The position numbers and the translations under genes are program-made. 62,027 nt of DNA from Streptacidiphilus anmyonensis (lineage in GTDB: Bacteria > Actinomycetota > Actinomycetes > Streptomycetales > Streptomycetaceae), in the NCBI RefSeq assembly GCF_000787855.1, contig NZ_BBPQ01000043.1:4247-66273 (forward strand), in the 5' to 3' direction. This document shows positions 17,769 through 28,385 of the stretch, piece after piece. The notes beneath the pieces are model-generated. The model searched no databases. It was not told where the DNA came from and saw nothing but the letters and a program-made list of their open reading frames with translations. How positions within the stretch are numbered: the stretch's first letter is position 1; each line of letters starts with the position of its first letter.

Positions 17769-18320
17769 ATGGAACACACCGCCGAAGAGACCCTCCGCCA
17801 CGACCGCGTCGTCCTCACCCGCTGGCGTGATGACCAGGTCGACGAGCTGACCGCGCTCGTGGACGACTCGCTCACGCGGCTGAAGCCGTGGATGCCGTGG
17901 GCGCACACGCACTCGCGGGAGAGCATCGTCGCGTACCTCGCGCAGGCGGACGCGGAGTGGGCCTCCGGCACCGCGTACAACTACGCGATCCGTGAGGGCC
18001 ACCCCGACGCCCCGGTACTGGGCTCCTGCTCGATGATGGCGCGGATCGGCCAGGGCGGCTGGGAGATCGGCTACTGGATCCACGCCGACGGCGGCGGCCG
18101 CGGCCTGGTCACCATGGCCGCCGCCGCGCTCACCCGGCAGGCGTTCGCGCTGCCCGGAACCACGCACGTGGAGATCCACCACGACGCCCGCAACCACGCC
18201 AGCGGCGCGGTCCCGAAGCGCCTCGGCTTCACCGAGACGGAGCGCCGGCCGGGTCCGGAGCGGGAGACGGTGGTCTGGCAGATCGACCGTCAGGCCGTCG
18301 GGCTCGCCGACTGGCTGTAG
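17769..18320 (+). CDS. GNAT N-acetyltransferase (RimJ/RimL type)
   Basis: A 183-residue acetyltransferase. The N-terminal region LRHDRVVLTRWRDDQ, the central WEIGYWIHADGGGRGL (acetyl-CoA loop, motif A) and the C-terminal HDARNHASGAVPKRLGF match ribosomal-protein Ser/Ala acetyltransferase relatives. The substrate is unknown. ATG 17769 follows a GGAAG site. Its last 31 bases overlap the 3-prime end of the convergent GNAT gene. Confidence 0.85.
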   Translation: MEHTAEETLRHDRVVLTRWRDDQVDELTALVDDSLTRLKPWMPWAHTHSRESIVAYLAQADAEWASGTAYNYAIREGHPDAPVLGSCSMMARIGQGGWEIGYWIHADGGGRGLVTMAAAALTRQAFALPGTTHVEIHHDARNHASGAVPKRLGFTETERRPGPERETVVWQIDRQAVGLADWL

Positions 18321-18913
18321 TCCGGCGCGTAGCCCGAGCCCGGCCAGGGGCCGGGAGCCTCGCCCACGGGCTTCGTCACCGTCTCGGTGCGGGCGAGCTC
18401 GAAGCCGCGGGAGCGGTAGTTGCGCAGGGCCGCGGGGCCGTCCAGGGAGCAGGTCTCCACGACGACCGTGCGGGTCGCGGCAAGGGAGGGGTGACGGTCC
18501 GCCAGGTCCCAGGCGCGGCGCAGGCCGAGGTCCAGGAGGTGGCCGCCGAGGCCGCGGCCGATGAAGGCGGGCAGCAGGCCGAAGTAGACCACCTCGACCA
18601 CGCCGTCCTCGCGCGGCGCGAGCTGGACGTAGCCGGCGGGGGTGCCGGAGACCCAGGCCACCCACGTCTCGGTGCCCGGGACGGAGAGCCACTTCTCCCA
18701 CTCCGCGTAGCCCCACCCGAGCCGGTCCGTCCAGTTCCAGACCCCGCCGACGGCGGTGTAGAGGAACCGGGCGAACTCCGGGCCGATCAGCTCGGCCCGG
18801 ACGACCGCGAGGTCGAGCCCGGCCGGGGCCGGGACGGGCACGGCCCGGAGCGCGGCCGGGGACCGCTGCTCCAGATGCCAGACGGTGACGCTCGTCGGTG
18901 ACGTCGGCGGCAT
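18290..18913 (-). CDS. GNAT N-acetyltransferase, coupled to the PASTA kinase gene
   Basis: A 207-residue acetyltransferase. The acetyl-CoA loop is LPAFIGRGLGGHLL, with the late motif CSLDGPAALRNYRSRGFE. The substrate is unknown. Its ATG shares one base with the TGA of the upstream Ser/Thr kinase gene (TGATG), so it is translated by coupling with the kinase. The 3-prime end overlaps the convergent GNAT gene by 31 bases. Confidence 0.85.
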   Translation of the reverse strand: MPPTSPTSVTVWHLEQRSPAALRAVPVPAPAGLDLAVVRAELIGPEFARFLYTAVGGVWNWTDRLGWGYAEWEKWLSVPGTETWVAWVSGTPAGYVQLAPREDGVVEVVYFGLLPAFIGRGLGGHLLDLGLRRAWDLADRHPSLAATRTVVVETCSLDGPAALRNYRSRGFELARTETVTKPVGEAPGPWPGSGYAPDYSQSASPTA

Positions 18914-20958
18914 CAGTAGACCCAGATGGTCACGGTGCTGCCGAGAGCGGCCTGGCCGTTGCCGCCCGGGGTCTGGCTGTGCACCGTGGCGCCGCCGAAC
19001 AGGGAGAAGCCGAGCGTGCGGACCTTGAACCCGGCCTGCTTCAGCTTCTTCTGGGCGTCCTTCTCGCTGAGGCCGGTCACGTCCGGGACGGTCACCTGCT
19101 GCTGGCCCTTGGACACGGTCAGGGTCACCGTGACGCCCTGCTGCGAGGTGCCGGGCGGCGGGCTCATCGCGGCGACGGTGCCCGGGTCCTGGTCGGAGAA
19201 GACCTGGTTCGGGTCGACCTTGACCTGGAAGCCCGCCGACTGGAGGTCCGAGGTGGCCTGGTCGACGCTCTCGCCGGTCACGTCGGGCAGGTCGACCGGC
19301 TGCGGGCCGGAGCTGACGATCAGGGCGACCGGCGTGTTCGCCGCCACCTGGGCGCCGGCCGCCGGGTCGGTGCCGATGACCGAGCCCGCCGGAACGGTCG
19401 GGTCGCCCTGCTGCCGCTGGGCGCCGATGCCGAGCCCGGCCTGCTGGAGCGCGCTGATCGCGTCGTTCACCGACTTGCCGGTCACCGTCGGCACGGTCGG
19501 GCGCTGCGCGCCCTTGGACACGTCGACGGTCACCGTCGTGTCCTTGCGGACGTGGGCGCCGGGGCCCGGGTCGGTGCCGATGACCGAGCCCTTGGGGACG
19601 GTCGGCGAGAAGTCCTCCTTGACCTTGACCACGAAGCCGGCGCGCGAGAGCGCCGCCACGGCCGTCTGCTGCGGCTCGCCCAGCACGGCCGGGACGCCGG
19701 TGTAGAGGCCGCCGTTGAGCGCCCAGGTCAGCCCCGCGACCAGCAGCGCGACGACCAGGACCAGCCCCGTGGGCAGCGCCCAGCGCGGGCGGCCGCCGCG
19801 GCGTCGCCGCGCGACCGGCGGCGGCTCCGGAATCTCGTGGCGCGGCATGACGATGTCGGCCGGCAGCCCGCGCAGCAGCGCCGGATCCATGAGCGCCGGG
19901 TCCATGATCGAGGTCCGCTCGACCGGCGGCGCGGTGTCGGCGGGACCGACGGGACCGACGCGACCGACGGGGCCGGCGAACGGCGGAAGCATCGTCGTGG
20001 GGGAGCCCGAGGCGGACGGGGGCGTCGCCGCCGGGGGTTCCGCGTCCAGCTGCGCCGGGCTCAGCCCACGGCGGATCCGCTGGAGCTCGGCCAGCAGTTC
20101 CACGGCGTCGGCGGGGCGTCGCGCGGCGTCGCGCGCGGTCGCGGCGAGCGTTATGGCGTCCAGCTGCTCCGGCAGGCCGGGCACCCGCTGCGAGGGCGGC
20201 GGCACGTCCGTGCTCAGGTGCTGGTAGATGACGTGCATCGGGCTTTCGCCCGTGTGCGGCTTGGCGCCCGTCAGCATCTCGTACAGCAGCACGCCGCAGG
20301 CGTACACGTCGCTGCGCGGGTCGGCCGCGCCGCGCTCGATCTGCTCGGGCGCGAGGTAGGAGACGGTGCCCATCACCTGCTGGGTGGTGGCCGCGGTCTG
20401 TCCGTCGACGGCGCGGACCAGACCGAAGTCGGCGACCTTGACCCGGCCGTCCTCGGTCAGCAGCACGTTCTCGGGCTTGACGTCCCGGTGCACGAGCCCG
20501 GCGCGGTGCGCGGCGCCGAGGGCGGCCAGCACCGGCTCCAGGATGTCCAGCGTGGTGCGCGGGCTCAGCGCGCCCCGGTCCCGCAGCAGGTCGCGCAGGG
20601 TCCAGCCGGGCACGTACTCCATGGCCAGGAAGACCGCCGGCGGCAGGCCCGCGTGGTCCTCGCCCTGGTCGAAGACGCCGACCACATTGGGGTGCGACAG
20701 CTTGGCGACGGCCTTGGCCTCGCGGATGAAGCGGCCGACGAACTCCGGGTCCGCCGCGAAGCCCGGGTGCATCACCTTGAGGGCGACGACCCGGTCCAGC
20801 CGGGTGTCGACGCCCCGGTACACCGTGGCCATGCCGCCCACGGCGATGCGCTGCTCGACCCGGTACCGGCCGTCGAGCACGCGCCCGATAAGGGGGTCCT
20901 GCAACGTGACGTCCACGTTGAGGAGTCTAGGGGGAGGCGGAACCTCCGCCTGCGCCAC
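18913..20958 (-). CDS. PASTA-domain Ser/Thr protein kinase (PknB-like)
   Basis: A 681-residue membrane kinase. The kinase domain occupies about residues 30-290: glycine loop IAVGGMATVYRG, ATP Lys61, catalytic HRDVKPEN (about 157) and DFG (about 177). A Pro-rich linker, one membrane segment (about 393-413) and four extracellular PASTA repeats follow (each beginning with a VP-x-V/L-x-G phrase and ending TVDVSKG-like). PASTA domains sense muropeptides or lipid II, and such kinases control cell-wall growth. The start is uncertain: GTG 20958, or GTG 20916 (protein beginning MDVTLQDPLIG), which fits homologues about as well. Neither has a strong ribosome site. Confidence 0.93.
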   Translation of the reverse strand: MAQAEVPPPPRLLNVDVTLQDPLIGRVLDGRYRVEQRIAVGGMATVYRGVDTRLDRVVALKVMHPGFAADPEFVGRFIREAKAVAKLSHPNVVGVFDQGEDHAGLPPAVFLAMEYVPGWTLRDLLRDRGALSPRTTLDILEPVLAALGAAHRAGLVHRDVKPENVLLTEDGRVKVADFGLVRAVDGQTAATTQQVMGTVSYLAPEQIERGAADPRSDVYACGVLLYEMLTGAKPHTGESPMHVIYQHLSTDVPPPSQRVPGLPEQLDAITLAATARDAARRPADAVELLAELQRIRRGLSPAQLDAEPPAATPPSASGSPTTMLPPFAGPVGRVGPVGPADTAPPVERTSIMDPALMDPALLRGLPADIVMPRHEIPEPPPVARRRRGGRPRWALPTGLVLVVALLVAGLTWALNGGLYTGVPAVLGEPQQTAVAALSRAGFVVKVKEDFSPTVPKGSVIGTDPGPGAHVRKDTTVTVDVSKGAQRPTVPTVTGKSVNDAISALQQAGLGIGAQRQQGDPTVPAGSVIGTDPAAGAQVAANTPVALIVSSGPQPVDLPDVTGESVDQATSDLQSAGFQVKVDPNQVFSDQDPGTVAAMSPPPGTSQQGVTVTLTVSKGQQQVTVPDVTGLSEKDAQKKLKQAGFKVRTLGFSLFGGATVHSQTPGGNGQAALGSTVTIWVY

Positions 20959-21044
20959 GGCACCATCCGTCGCAGAAGTGTAACGACTCGCGGAAACACC
21001 ACGGACGCTCCGAACGCGGCCGGGAACGCCGGTCGGACCGCAGG

Positions 21045-23262
<2,218 letters not shown>

Positions 23263-23267
23263 GATGC

Positions 23268-23369
23268 TGCACTCCCTTCGCCGGAATGACCCGGATCAGG
23301 TTCGGACGGTCGGAGGCGCCCCAGCCTCCCTCTCAGCCCGGTGCTCCGGGCTCCCGCGTTTGTGAGTAG
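23268..23369 (-). ncRNA. TPP riboswitch (THI element) controlling thiO-thiS-thiG
   Basis: On the minus strand the leader carries the THI-box core: GGGCTGAGAGGG, then AACCTGATCCGGGTCAT, then CCGGCGAAGGGAG. Closing helix P1 can form between ACTC (plus 23364-23367) and GAGT at the 3-prime end. That 3-prime strand contains GGGAG, about ten bases before the thiO ATG, so ligand-stabilised P1 would hide the ribosome site. Confidence 0.93.
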
Positions 23370-23370
23370 G

Positions 23371-23399
23371 TCGAGCTACTTCCCGACCCACTCTATACA
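23371..23399 (+). promoter_or_regulatory. Probable promoter for a leaderless flavoprotein mRNA
   Basis: TCGAGC (23371-23376), a 17-base spacer and TATACA (23394-23399). The expected transcription start falls on or next to the ATG at 23408, so the message would be leaderless; no ribosome site is present, which agrees. It sits back to back with the 5-prime end of the TPP riboswitch. Confidence 0.55.
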
Positions 23400-23407
23400 G
23401 TGGCCGA

Positions 23408-24589
23408 ATGGCTGATGAGATCGTCCGGGTCGTGGTCGTCGGCGCGGGGATGGCGGGGGTGCAGACGGCGGTGTCGTTGCGCCAGCAGGGCTACGAGGGC
23501 TCCCTGGTGCTGCTGGGCGCGGAGCCCCACCCGCCGTACGACCGTCCGCCGCTCTCCAAGGACGTCCTGCTGGGGCGCGCGGAGCACTCCCGCTTCGAGA
23601 TCGACTTCGAGGAGCTGGGCATCGAACTGGCGCTCGGCCGCCGGGCGCTCTCACTCGACGCCGACGCGAGGACGGTGAAGACCGACGGCGGCGACCTGTC
23701 CTACGACCGGCTGGTGCTGGCGACCGGCGCCGCGCCGGTCTCCCTGCCCGGCCAGCCCGAATCGGCGTTCCTGCTGCGCACCCAGGACGACGCGCTGGCC
23801 CTGCGCGAGGCGCTGCGGCCCGGAACCCGGGTCGTCGTGGTCGGCGCGGGCTGGATCGGCGCGGAGGCGGCGACGGTCGCCCGCCGGCTGGGCTGCGACG
23901 TCACGGTGGTGGAGGCCGCGTCGTCCCCGCTCGCGGGCGCGCTGCCCGCGGAGCTCGGCGAGCGCACGCGCCCGTGGTACGCGCAGGCGGGCGCAGAGCT
24001 CCTCACGGCCTCGGCCGTCAGCGGCATCGACGAGCACGCGGTGCGTCTGACGAACGGCAGGGAGCTCGCCGCCGACGCCGTCGTCGTCGGCATCGGCGCC
24101 CGCCCGGACAACGCCTGGCTCGCGGGCTCGGGCATCCCCCTGGACGACCGCGGCGCGGTCGCCGCGGACGCGCGGCTGCGCGCGGGGCGCGCGGACGTCC
24201 ACGCGGTGGGGGACTGCGCGTCCTTCCCGTCGGCGCGGTACGGGCGCCGCCTGGCCGTGCACCACTGGGACAACGCGGTGCAGGGCGCACGGGTCGTGGC
24301 GGCGAACGTCCTGGGCGGCGAGGTGGTCTACGACCCGGTGCCGTACTTCTGGTCCGAGCAGTTCGGCCACATGGTGCAGGTCGCGGGCGTGATCGACGCC
24401 TCCGCGGAGCAGGTCGCGCGCGGCGGGGACGCCGTCCTGTGGGTGCGCGGGGACCGGCTGGAGGCGGTGCTCACCGTGGACAGGCCCCGGGACCTCGCGC
24501 AGGGGCGGAAGCTGATCGACAGCGGCGCGCGGGTGGACGTCGCAAAGGCGGCCGACCCGACTGTGGCGCTGAAGGCTGCGATCGCCTAG
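23408..24589 (+). CDS. FAD/NAD(P)-dependent ferredoxin reductase-like oxidoreductase
   Basis: A 393-residue flavoprotein. FAD site VVVVGAGMAGVQTA at the N-terminus, NAD(P) site VVVVGAGWIGAEAA near residue 140, and the second FAD contact DVHAVGDCASFPS near 260. This layout, with a C-terminal reductase domain, fits ferredoxin or rubredoxin reductases of oxygenase and P450 systems. The physiological partner is unknown; no ferredoxin gene of that type is adjacent. Probably expressed from a leaderless transcript. Confidence 0.9.
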   Translation: MADEIVRVVVVGAGMAGVQTAVSLRQQGYEGSLVLLGAEPHPPYDRPPLSKDVLLGRAEHSRFEIDFEELGIELALGRRALSLDADARTVKTDGGDLSYDRLVLATGAAPVSLPGQPESAFLLRTQDDALALREALRPGTRVVVVGAGWIGAEAATVARRLGCDVTVVEAASSPLAGALPAELGERTRPWYAQAGAELLTASAVSGIDEHAVRLTNGRELAADAVVVGIGARPDNAWLAGSGIPLDDRGAVAADARLRAGRADVHAVGDCASFPSARYGRRLAVHHWDNAVQGARVVAANVLGGEVVYDPVPYFWSEQFGHMVQVAGVIDASAEQVARGGDAVLWVRGDRLEAVLTVDRPRDLAQGRKLIDSGARVDVAKAADPTVALKAAIA

Positions 24590-24640
24590 CCCTCAGGGGT
24601 GCGGGGCACGCGCGGGGCCGTCCGCACAGGGTGGCCCGCT

Positions 24641-24661
24641 CGCGCCGTTCCTCGCGCCCCT
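24641..24661. repeat. Dispersed intergenic repeat, copy 1
   Basis: CGCGCCGTTCCTCGCGCCCCT matches, with few changes, the stretch at 28266-28288. From memory, this GCGCAGTTCCCCGCGCCCCT type recurs between genes in many Streptomyces genomes. Its end touches the stop of the small membrane protein gene. Confidence 0.55.
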
Positions 24662-24846
24662 CAGAGCGTGCGTCGGTTGCCCGGCGCGGCGTCCTCGTCG
24701 CCCAGAGGGCGTGCCGAAAGGACCGCCACCGGGGCGAGCATCAGTGTCGGGATGACGACCGCCAGCGCGGCGAGGACCGTGGGCGAGGTGGCCCACTCCA
24801 GCGCGCAGGTCGCGGCGACGACCACGGCGATCAGCGCGTAGCGCAT
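24661..24846 (-). CDS. Small two-segment membrane protein (hypothetical)
   Basis: A 61-residue protein with two hydrophobic segments (about 4-20 and 23-43), joined by a short turn, and a charged tail (GDEDAAPGNRRT). The ATG is preceded by AAGGAG at ideal spacing, and codon use matches its neighbours, which supports a real gene. No family is recognised. Confidence 0.6.
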   Translation of the reverse strand: MRYALIAVVVAATCALEWATSPTVLAALAVVIPTLMLAPVAVLSARPLGDEDAAPGNRRTL

Positions 24847-24939
24847 GCCCAGCTCCTTCGTGTCCGACTTCACCCAGCAGTATGCAGCACCCGCCGCGCG
24901 GCGGCCGTTCCCAGGTGCCGGTGGATGCGCATATCGTGT

Positions 24940-24968
24940 TCGTGACGATGGTGGCATCAAGTGCATAA
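24940..24968 (+). promoter_or_regulatory. Shared promoter block, copy 1 (enoyl-CoA hydratase)
   Basis: TCGTGACGATGGTG begins at 24940, and ATAA follows exactly 25 bases after the block start. The same arrangement occurs before the monooxygenase/reductase gene (25888) and, less exactly, before the acyl-CoA dehydrogenase gene (30941). Candidate operator plus -10 region of the catabolic cluster. Confidence 0.55.
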
Positions 24969-24989
24969 CCGACAGGGGAGGTCGTGGCG

Positions 24990-25820
24990 ATGAGTCCGTT
25001 CCGTGGGTCCGTGCCGTTCACCGAGGAGTGGCGGCACTTCCGGCTGACCCGTGACGACGCGGGCGTGCTGACGGTCACGCTGGACCGGCCGGACAAGCTG
25101 AACGCCCTCACCTTCGAGTCCTACGCAGACCTGCGCGATCTCCTCGCGGAGCTGCCGCAGCGCGGGGACACCCGGGCGGTGCTGCTGCGCGGCGAGGGCC
25201 GCGGCTTCTGCTCCGGCGGGGACGTCAACGAGATCATCGGCGCGACCCTGGAGATGCGGCCCGACGAGCTGCTCGACTTCACCCGGATGACGGGGCAGGT
25301 CGTCCGGGCGATGCGGGAGTGCCCGATCCCCGTCGTGGCCGCGATCCACGGCATCGCCGCGGGAGCGGGGTCGGTGCTCGCGCTGGCCGCGGACTTCCGG
25401 GTGGTGGCCCGGTCCGCGCGCTTCGCGTTCCTGTTCACCAAGGTGGGGCTGGCCGGGGCGGACATGGGCGCCGCGTACCTGCTGCCGCGCATCGTCGGGC
25501 TCGGGCACGCCACCAAGCTGCTGATGCTGGGCGACACCTTGGACGCCGTCACGGCCGACCGGTACGGGCTGGTCAGCGAGCTGGTGGAGGACGAGGAGCT
25601 GGACGCGAAGGCCGGCGCGCTCGCGCAGCGGCTCGCCGAGGGGCCGGCCTTCGCGCTCGCGCAGACCAAGGCGCTGCTGACGCAGGAGCTGGACATGAGC
25701 CTGGCGGCCTCGGTCGAGCTGGAGGCGATGACCCAGGCGCTGCTGATGAAGAGCGCGGACTACGCCGAGTTCCACGCCGCCTTCACCGGCAAGCGTCCGC
25801 CCAAATGGCAGGGCCGGTGA
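24990..25820 (+). CDS. Enoyl-CoA hydratase/isomerase family protein
   Basis: A 276-residue crotonase-fold enzyme. Oxyanion-hole segments are RGEGRGFCSGGDV and IHGIAAGAGSVLALAAD; an acidic residue in the GLAGADMGAAYLLPR loop fits a hydratase or ring-opening hydrolase. ATG 24990 is preferred over GTG 24984 because GGGGAGG is at good distance only from the ATG. It heads the putative aminobenzoyl-CoA cluster, where a crotonase would hydrate or cleave the ring-reduced CoA thioester (inference). It shares a promoter block with two other genes of the cluster. Confidence 0.88.
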   Translation: MSPFRGSVPFTEEWRHFRLTRDDAGVLTVTLDRPDKLNALTFESYADLRDLLAELPQRGDTRAVLLRGEGRGFCSGGDVNEIIGATLEMRPDELLDFTRMTGQVVRAMRECPIPVVAAIHGIAAGAGSVLALAADFRVVARSARFAFLFTKVGLAGADMGAAYLLPRIVGLGHATKLLMLGDTLDAVTADRYGLVSELVEDEELDAKAGALAQRLAEGPAFALAQTKALLTQELDMSLAASVELEAMTQALLMKSADYAEFHAAFTGKRPPKWQGR

Positions 25821-25887
25821 GCAGGGTCGGTGAGCAGGGCCGGTGAGCAGGGGCGCGGAGCGGGCCCGGTGACACGGCATAGCGCTG

Positions 25888-25916
25888 TCGTTACGATGGT
25901 GAGGGACACGGTATAA
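25888..25916 (+). promoter_or_regulatory. Shared promoter block, copy 2 (monooxygenase/reductase)
   Basis: TCGTTACGATGGTG begins at 25888 (13 of 14 bases as in copy 1), and TATAAA, containing the ATAA at 25913, follows with the same 25-base offset. Two GACACGG-AT repeats (near 25871 and 25905) flank it. Confidence 0.55.
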
Positions 25917-25944
25917 AGCGGGTCGGTCGAGGAGGGAGACGGTC

Positions 25945-28197
25945 GTGCGGATCGCGGTCATCGGCGGCGGGCCGGGCGGCCTGTACTTCGCCGCGCTGGT
26001 CAAGCGGCAGCAGCCGGCGCACGAGGTCACCGTCTGGGAGCGCAACGCGCCCGGGGACACCTTCGGCTTCGGCGTCGTGCTCTCCGACGAGACGCTCGGC
26101 GGGATCGAGGAGGCCGACCCGGAGCTCTACGCCGAGCTCGCGGCGGGCTTCGCCCGGTGGGACGACATCGACGTGCACCTGCCCAGCGGCCAGGTGTTCA
26201 CCTCCGGCGGGCACGGCTTCGCCGCGACCAGCAGGCAGCGCCTGCTGGGGCTGCTCCAGGAGCGGTGCCGCGCCGTCGGCGTGGAGCTGCGGTTCCGCGC
26301 CGAGGCCCCGCCCGCGGCGGAGCTGGCCCGCACGCACGACCTGGTCGTCGCCGCCGACGGCGTCCGTTCGCGCACCCGCGCCGCCGCGGCCGAGGTCTAC
26401 CGCCCGCAGCTGGACGAGCGGCGCTGCCGCTACATCTGGCTCGGCACCGACCTGGTCTTCGACGCCTTCCAGTTCCACGTGCTGCGCACCGAGCACGGCG
26501 TCATGCAGCTGCACGGCTACCCGTACTCGGACGCGGGCAGCACCGTCATCGTCGAGATGCGCGAGGACGTCTGGCGTCGCGCCGGGCTGGACCGGCTGGA
26601 CGAGCACGAGTCCGTGGCCGCGTGCGAGAAGCTCTTCGCCGACGCCCTGCGAGGCCACTCGCTGCGCGGCAACGACTCGCGCTGGATCGCGTTCACCACC
26701 GTCCGCAACGCCACCTGGTCCGACGGGAACACCGTGCTGCTGGGCGACGCCGCCCACACCGCGCACTTCTCCATCGGCTCCGGCACCAAGCTCGCCATGG
26801 AGGACGCGGTGGCCCTGGCCGCGGCGCTGCGCGAGTCGGCGTCGGTTCCGGAGGCGCTGGCCGCGTACGAGGAGGAGCGGCGTCCGGTGGTCGCCTCGAC
26901 CCAGCGCGCGGCCCAGGCGAGCCTGGAGTGGTTCGAGAACCTGGAGCAGTACCTGGACCAGCCCGGCTGGCAGTTGGCCTTCAACCTGCTCACCCGCAGC
27001 CGCCGGATCACCCACGACAACCTGCGGCTGCGCGACCCGGGCTATGTCGCGGACGCCGAGGCGCGGTTCAACGACGCCGTCGCAGCCGACGGCACCCCGC
27101 CGATGTTCACGCCCTTCCGGCTGCGCGGGCTGACGCTGCGCAACCGGGTCGTGGTCTCCCCGATGGACATGTACTCCGCGCAGGACGGCCTGCCGGACGA
27201 CTTCCACCTGGTGCACCTCGGCTCGCGGGCGCTCGGCGGCGCGGGTCTGGTGATGACGGAGATGGTCTGCGTCGCGCCCGAGGGCCGCATCACGCTCGGC
27301 TGCACGGGTCTGTGGAACGACGAGCAGCGGGCCGCGTGGGCGCGGATCACCGGGTTCGTGCACGAGCGCAGCGGCGCGGCGATCGGCCTCCAGCTCGGCC
27401 ACTCCGGGCGCAAGGGCGCGACGAAGCTGATGTGGGAGGGCATGGACGACCCCCTCGCGCCGGAGCAGGCGTGGCCGCTGGTCGGGCCCTCCCCGCTGGC
27501 GTACCGCCCGGGTGCGGGACAGGTTCCGGCCGAGCTGACGCACGAGCAGTTGGGGGAGCTGAAGCAGCAGTTCGTCGCGGCGGCCCGGCGCGGCGCGGAG
27601 GCGGGCTTCGACCTGCTGGAGCTGCACTGCGCCCACGGCTACCTGCTGTCCTCCTTCCTCTCCCCGCTGACGAACCGCCGCGAGGACGCGTACGGCGGCC
27701 CGTTGGAGGCGCGGCTGCGCTGGCCGCTGGAGGTCTTCGACGCGATGCGGGAGGTCTGGCCGCAGGACCGCCCGATGACGGTGCGCGTCTCCGCGACGGA
27801 CTGGGCGGAGGGCGGCAACGACACGGAGGAGGCCGTCGTCATCGCCGCCGCGTTCGCCGCGCACGGCGCGGACGCGATCGACGTCTCCACGGGCCAGGTC
27901 GTCCCCTACGAGCGGCCCGCCTTCGGCCGCTCCTACCAGACGCCCTACGCGGACGCGATCCGCAACCGCGTGCGCGTGCCTGTCGTCGCCGTCGGCGCGG
28001 TCTCGTCCTGGGACGACGTCAACTCCCTGCTGCTGGCCGGCCGCGCGGACCTGGTCGCCCTCGGCCGCCCGCACCTCTACGACCCGGCGTGGACGCTCCA
28101 TGCGGCCGCGGAGCAGGCCTGGTCGGGGCCGGGGGCGGAGTGGCCGGTCCAGTACCAGGCAGGGAGCCGCCGCCCGCAGACCGGCCGGAGGCAGTAG
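25945..28197 (+). CDS. Bifunctional FAD monooxygenase / old-yellow-enzyme reductase (2-aminobenzoyl-CoA or salicylyl-CoA type)
   Basis: A 750-residue two-domain flavoprotein. Residues 1 to about 370 form a PHBH-type monooxygenase (IGGGPGGLY at residues 6-14; second FAD motif LLGDAAHTAHFSIGSG near 267). Residues from about 387 form an old-yellow-enzyme barrel (MFTPFRLRGLTLRNRVV, LQLGHSGRKG, HCAHGYLLSSFLSPLTNRR near 561). This fusion is known as 2-aminobenzoyl-CoA monooxygenase/reductase, which hydroxylates and then reduces the aromatic ring, and is also annotated as salicylyl-CoA 5-hydroxylase. Neighbouring aryl-CoA ligase, RidA and beta-oxidation genes favour the aminobenzoyl reading. GTG start with GGAGGGAG upstream. 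Confidence 0.88.
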   Translation: MRIAVIGGGPGGLYFAALVKRQQPAHEVTVWERNAPGDTFGFGVVLSDETLGGIEEADPELYAELAAGFARWDDIDVHLPSGQVFTSGGHGFAATSRQRLLGLLQERCRAVGVELRFRAEAPPAAELARTHDLVVAADGVRSRTRAAAAEVYRPQLDERRCRYIWLGTDLVFDAFQFHVLRTEHGVMQLHGYPYSDAGSTVIVEMREDVWRRAGLDRLDEHESVAACEKLFADALRGHSLRGNDSRWIAFTTVRNATWSDGNTVLLGDAAHTAHFSIGSGTKLAMEDAVALAAALRESASVPEALAAYEEERRPVVASTQRAAQASLEWFENLEQYLDQPGWQLAFNLLTRSRRITHDNLRLRDPGYVADAEARFNDAVAADGTPPMFTPFRLRGLTLRNRVVVSPMDMYSAQDGLPDDFHLVHLGSRALGGAGLVMTEMVCVAPEGRITLGCTGLWNDEQRAAWARITGFVHERSGAAIGLQLGHSGRKGATKLMWEGMDDPLAPEQAWPLVGPSPLAYRPGAGQVPAELTHEQLGELKQQFVAAARRGAEAGFDLLELHCAHGYLLSSFLSPLTNRREDAYGGPLEARLRWPLEVFDAMREVWPQDRPMTVRVSATDWAEGGNDTEEAVVIAAAFAAHGADAIDVSTGQVVPYERPAFGRSYQTPYADAIRNRVRVPVVAVGAVSSWDDVNSLLLAGRADLVALGRPHLYDPAWTLHAAAEQAWSGPGAEWPVQYQAGSRRPQTGRRQ

Positions 28198-28260
28198 CCC
28201 AGGGGCGCTAGACCCCCGGAGTGGGGAGCCCTGTCCGTTCGGTGCGCTACGTGGGTCAGT

Positions 28261-28288
28261 GGCTGGTCGCGCAGTTCCCCGCGCCCCT
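28261..28288. repeat. Dispersed intergenic repeat, copy 2
   Basis: GTCGCGCAGTTCCCCGCGCC lies here inside a longer stretch, followed by a second conserved piece with GCGCCCAAGCGGCGGAGCCG at 28327. This arrangement is familiar from spacer repeats of Streptomyces chromosomes. It lies between convergent genes. Confidence 0.6.
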
Positions 28289-28328
28289 GGGTGGTGCAAC
28301 TGCCCGCGGGAGCACAACCAACCGCTCG

Positions 28329-28376
28329 CGCCCAAGCGGCGGAGCCGCACGTCGACGGAGCCCCGCGCCGCTTGGG
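28329..28376. terminator. Hairpin between convergent genes
   Basis: GCCCAAGCGGCG (28329-28340) pairs perfectly with CGCCGCTTGGGC (28365-28376), giving a 12-bp stem with a 24-base loop, ten bases from the paaX-like stop. Probably a bidirectional terminator; there is no T-run. Confidence 0.5.
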
Positions 28377-28385
28377 CAGGTGCGA

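Noticed and set aside
25945-28197. Salicylate degradation as the main assignment
   Set aside because: Kept only as an alternative: no gentisate dioxygenase or fumarylpyruvate genes are nearby, whereas RidA and beta-oxidation-type genes fit aminobenzoyl-CoA better.
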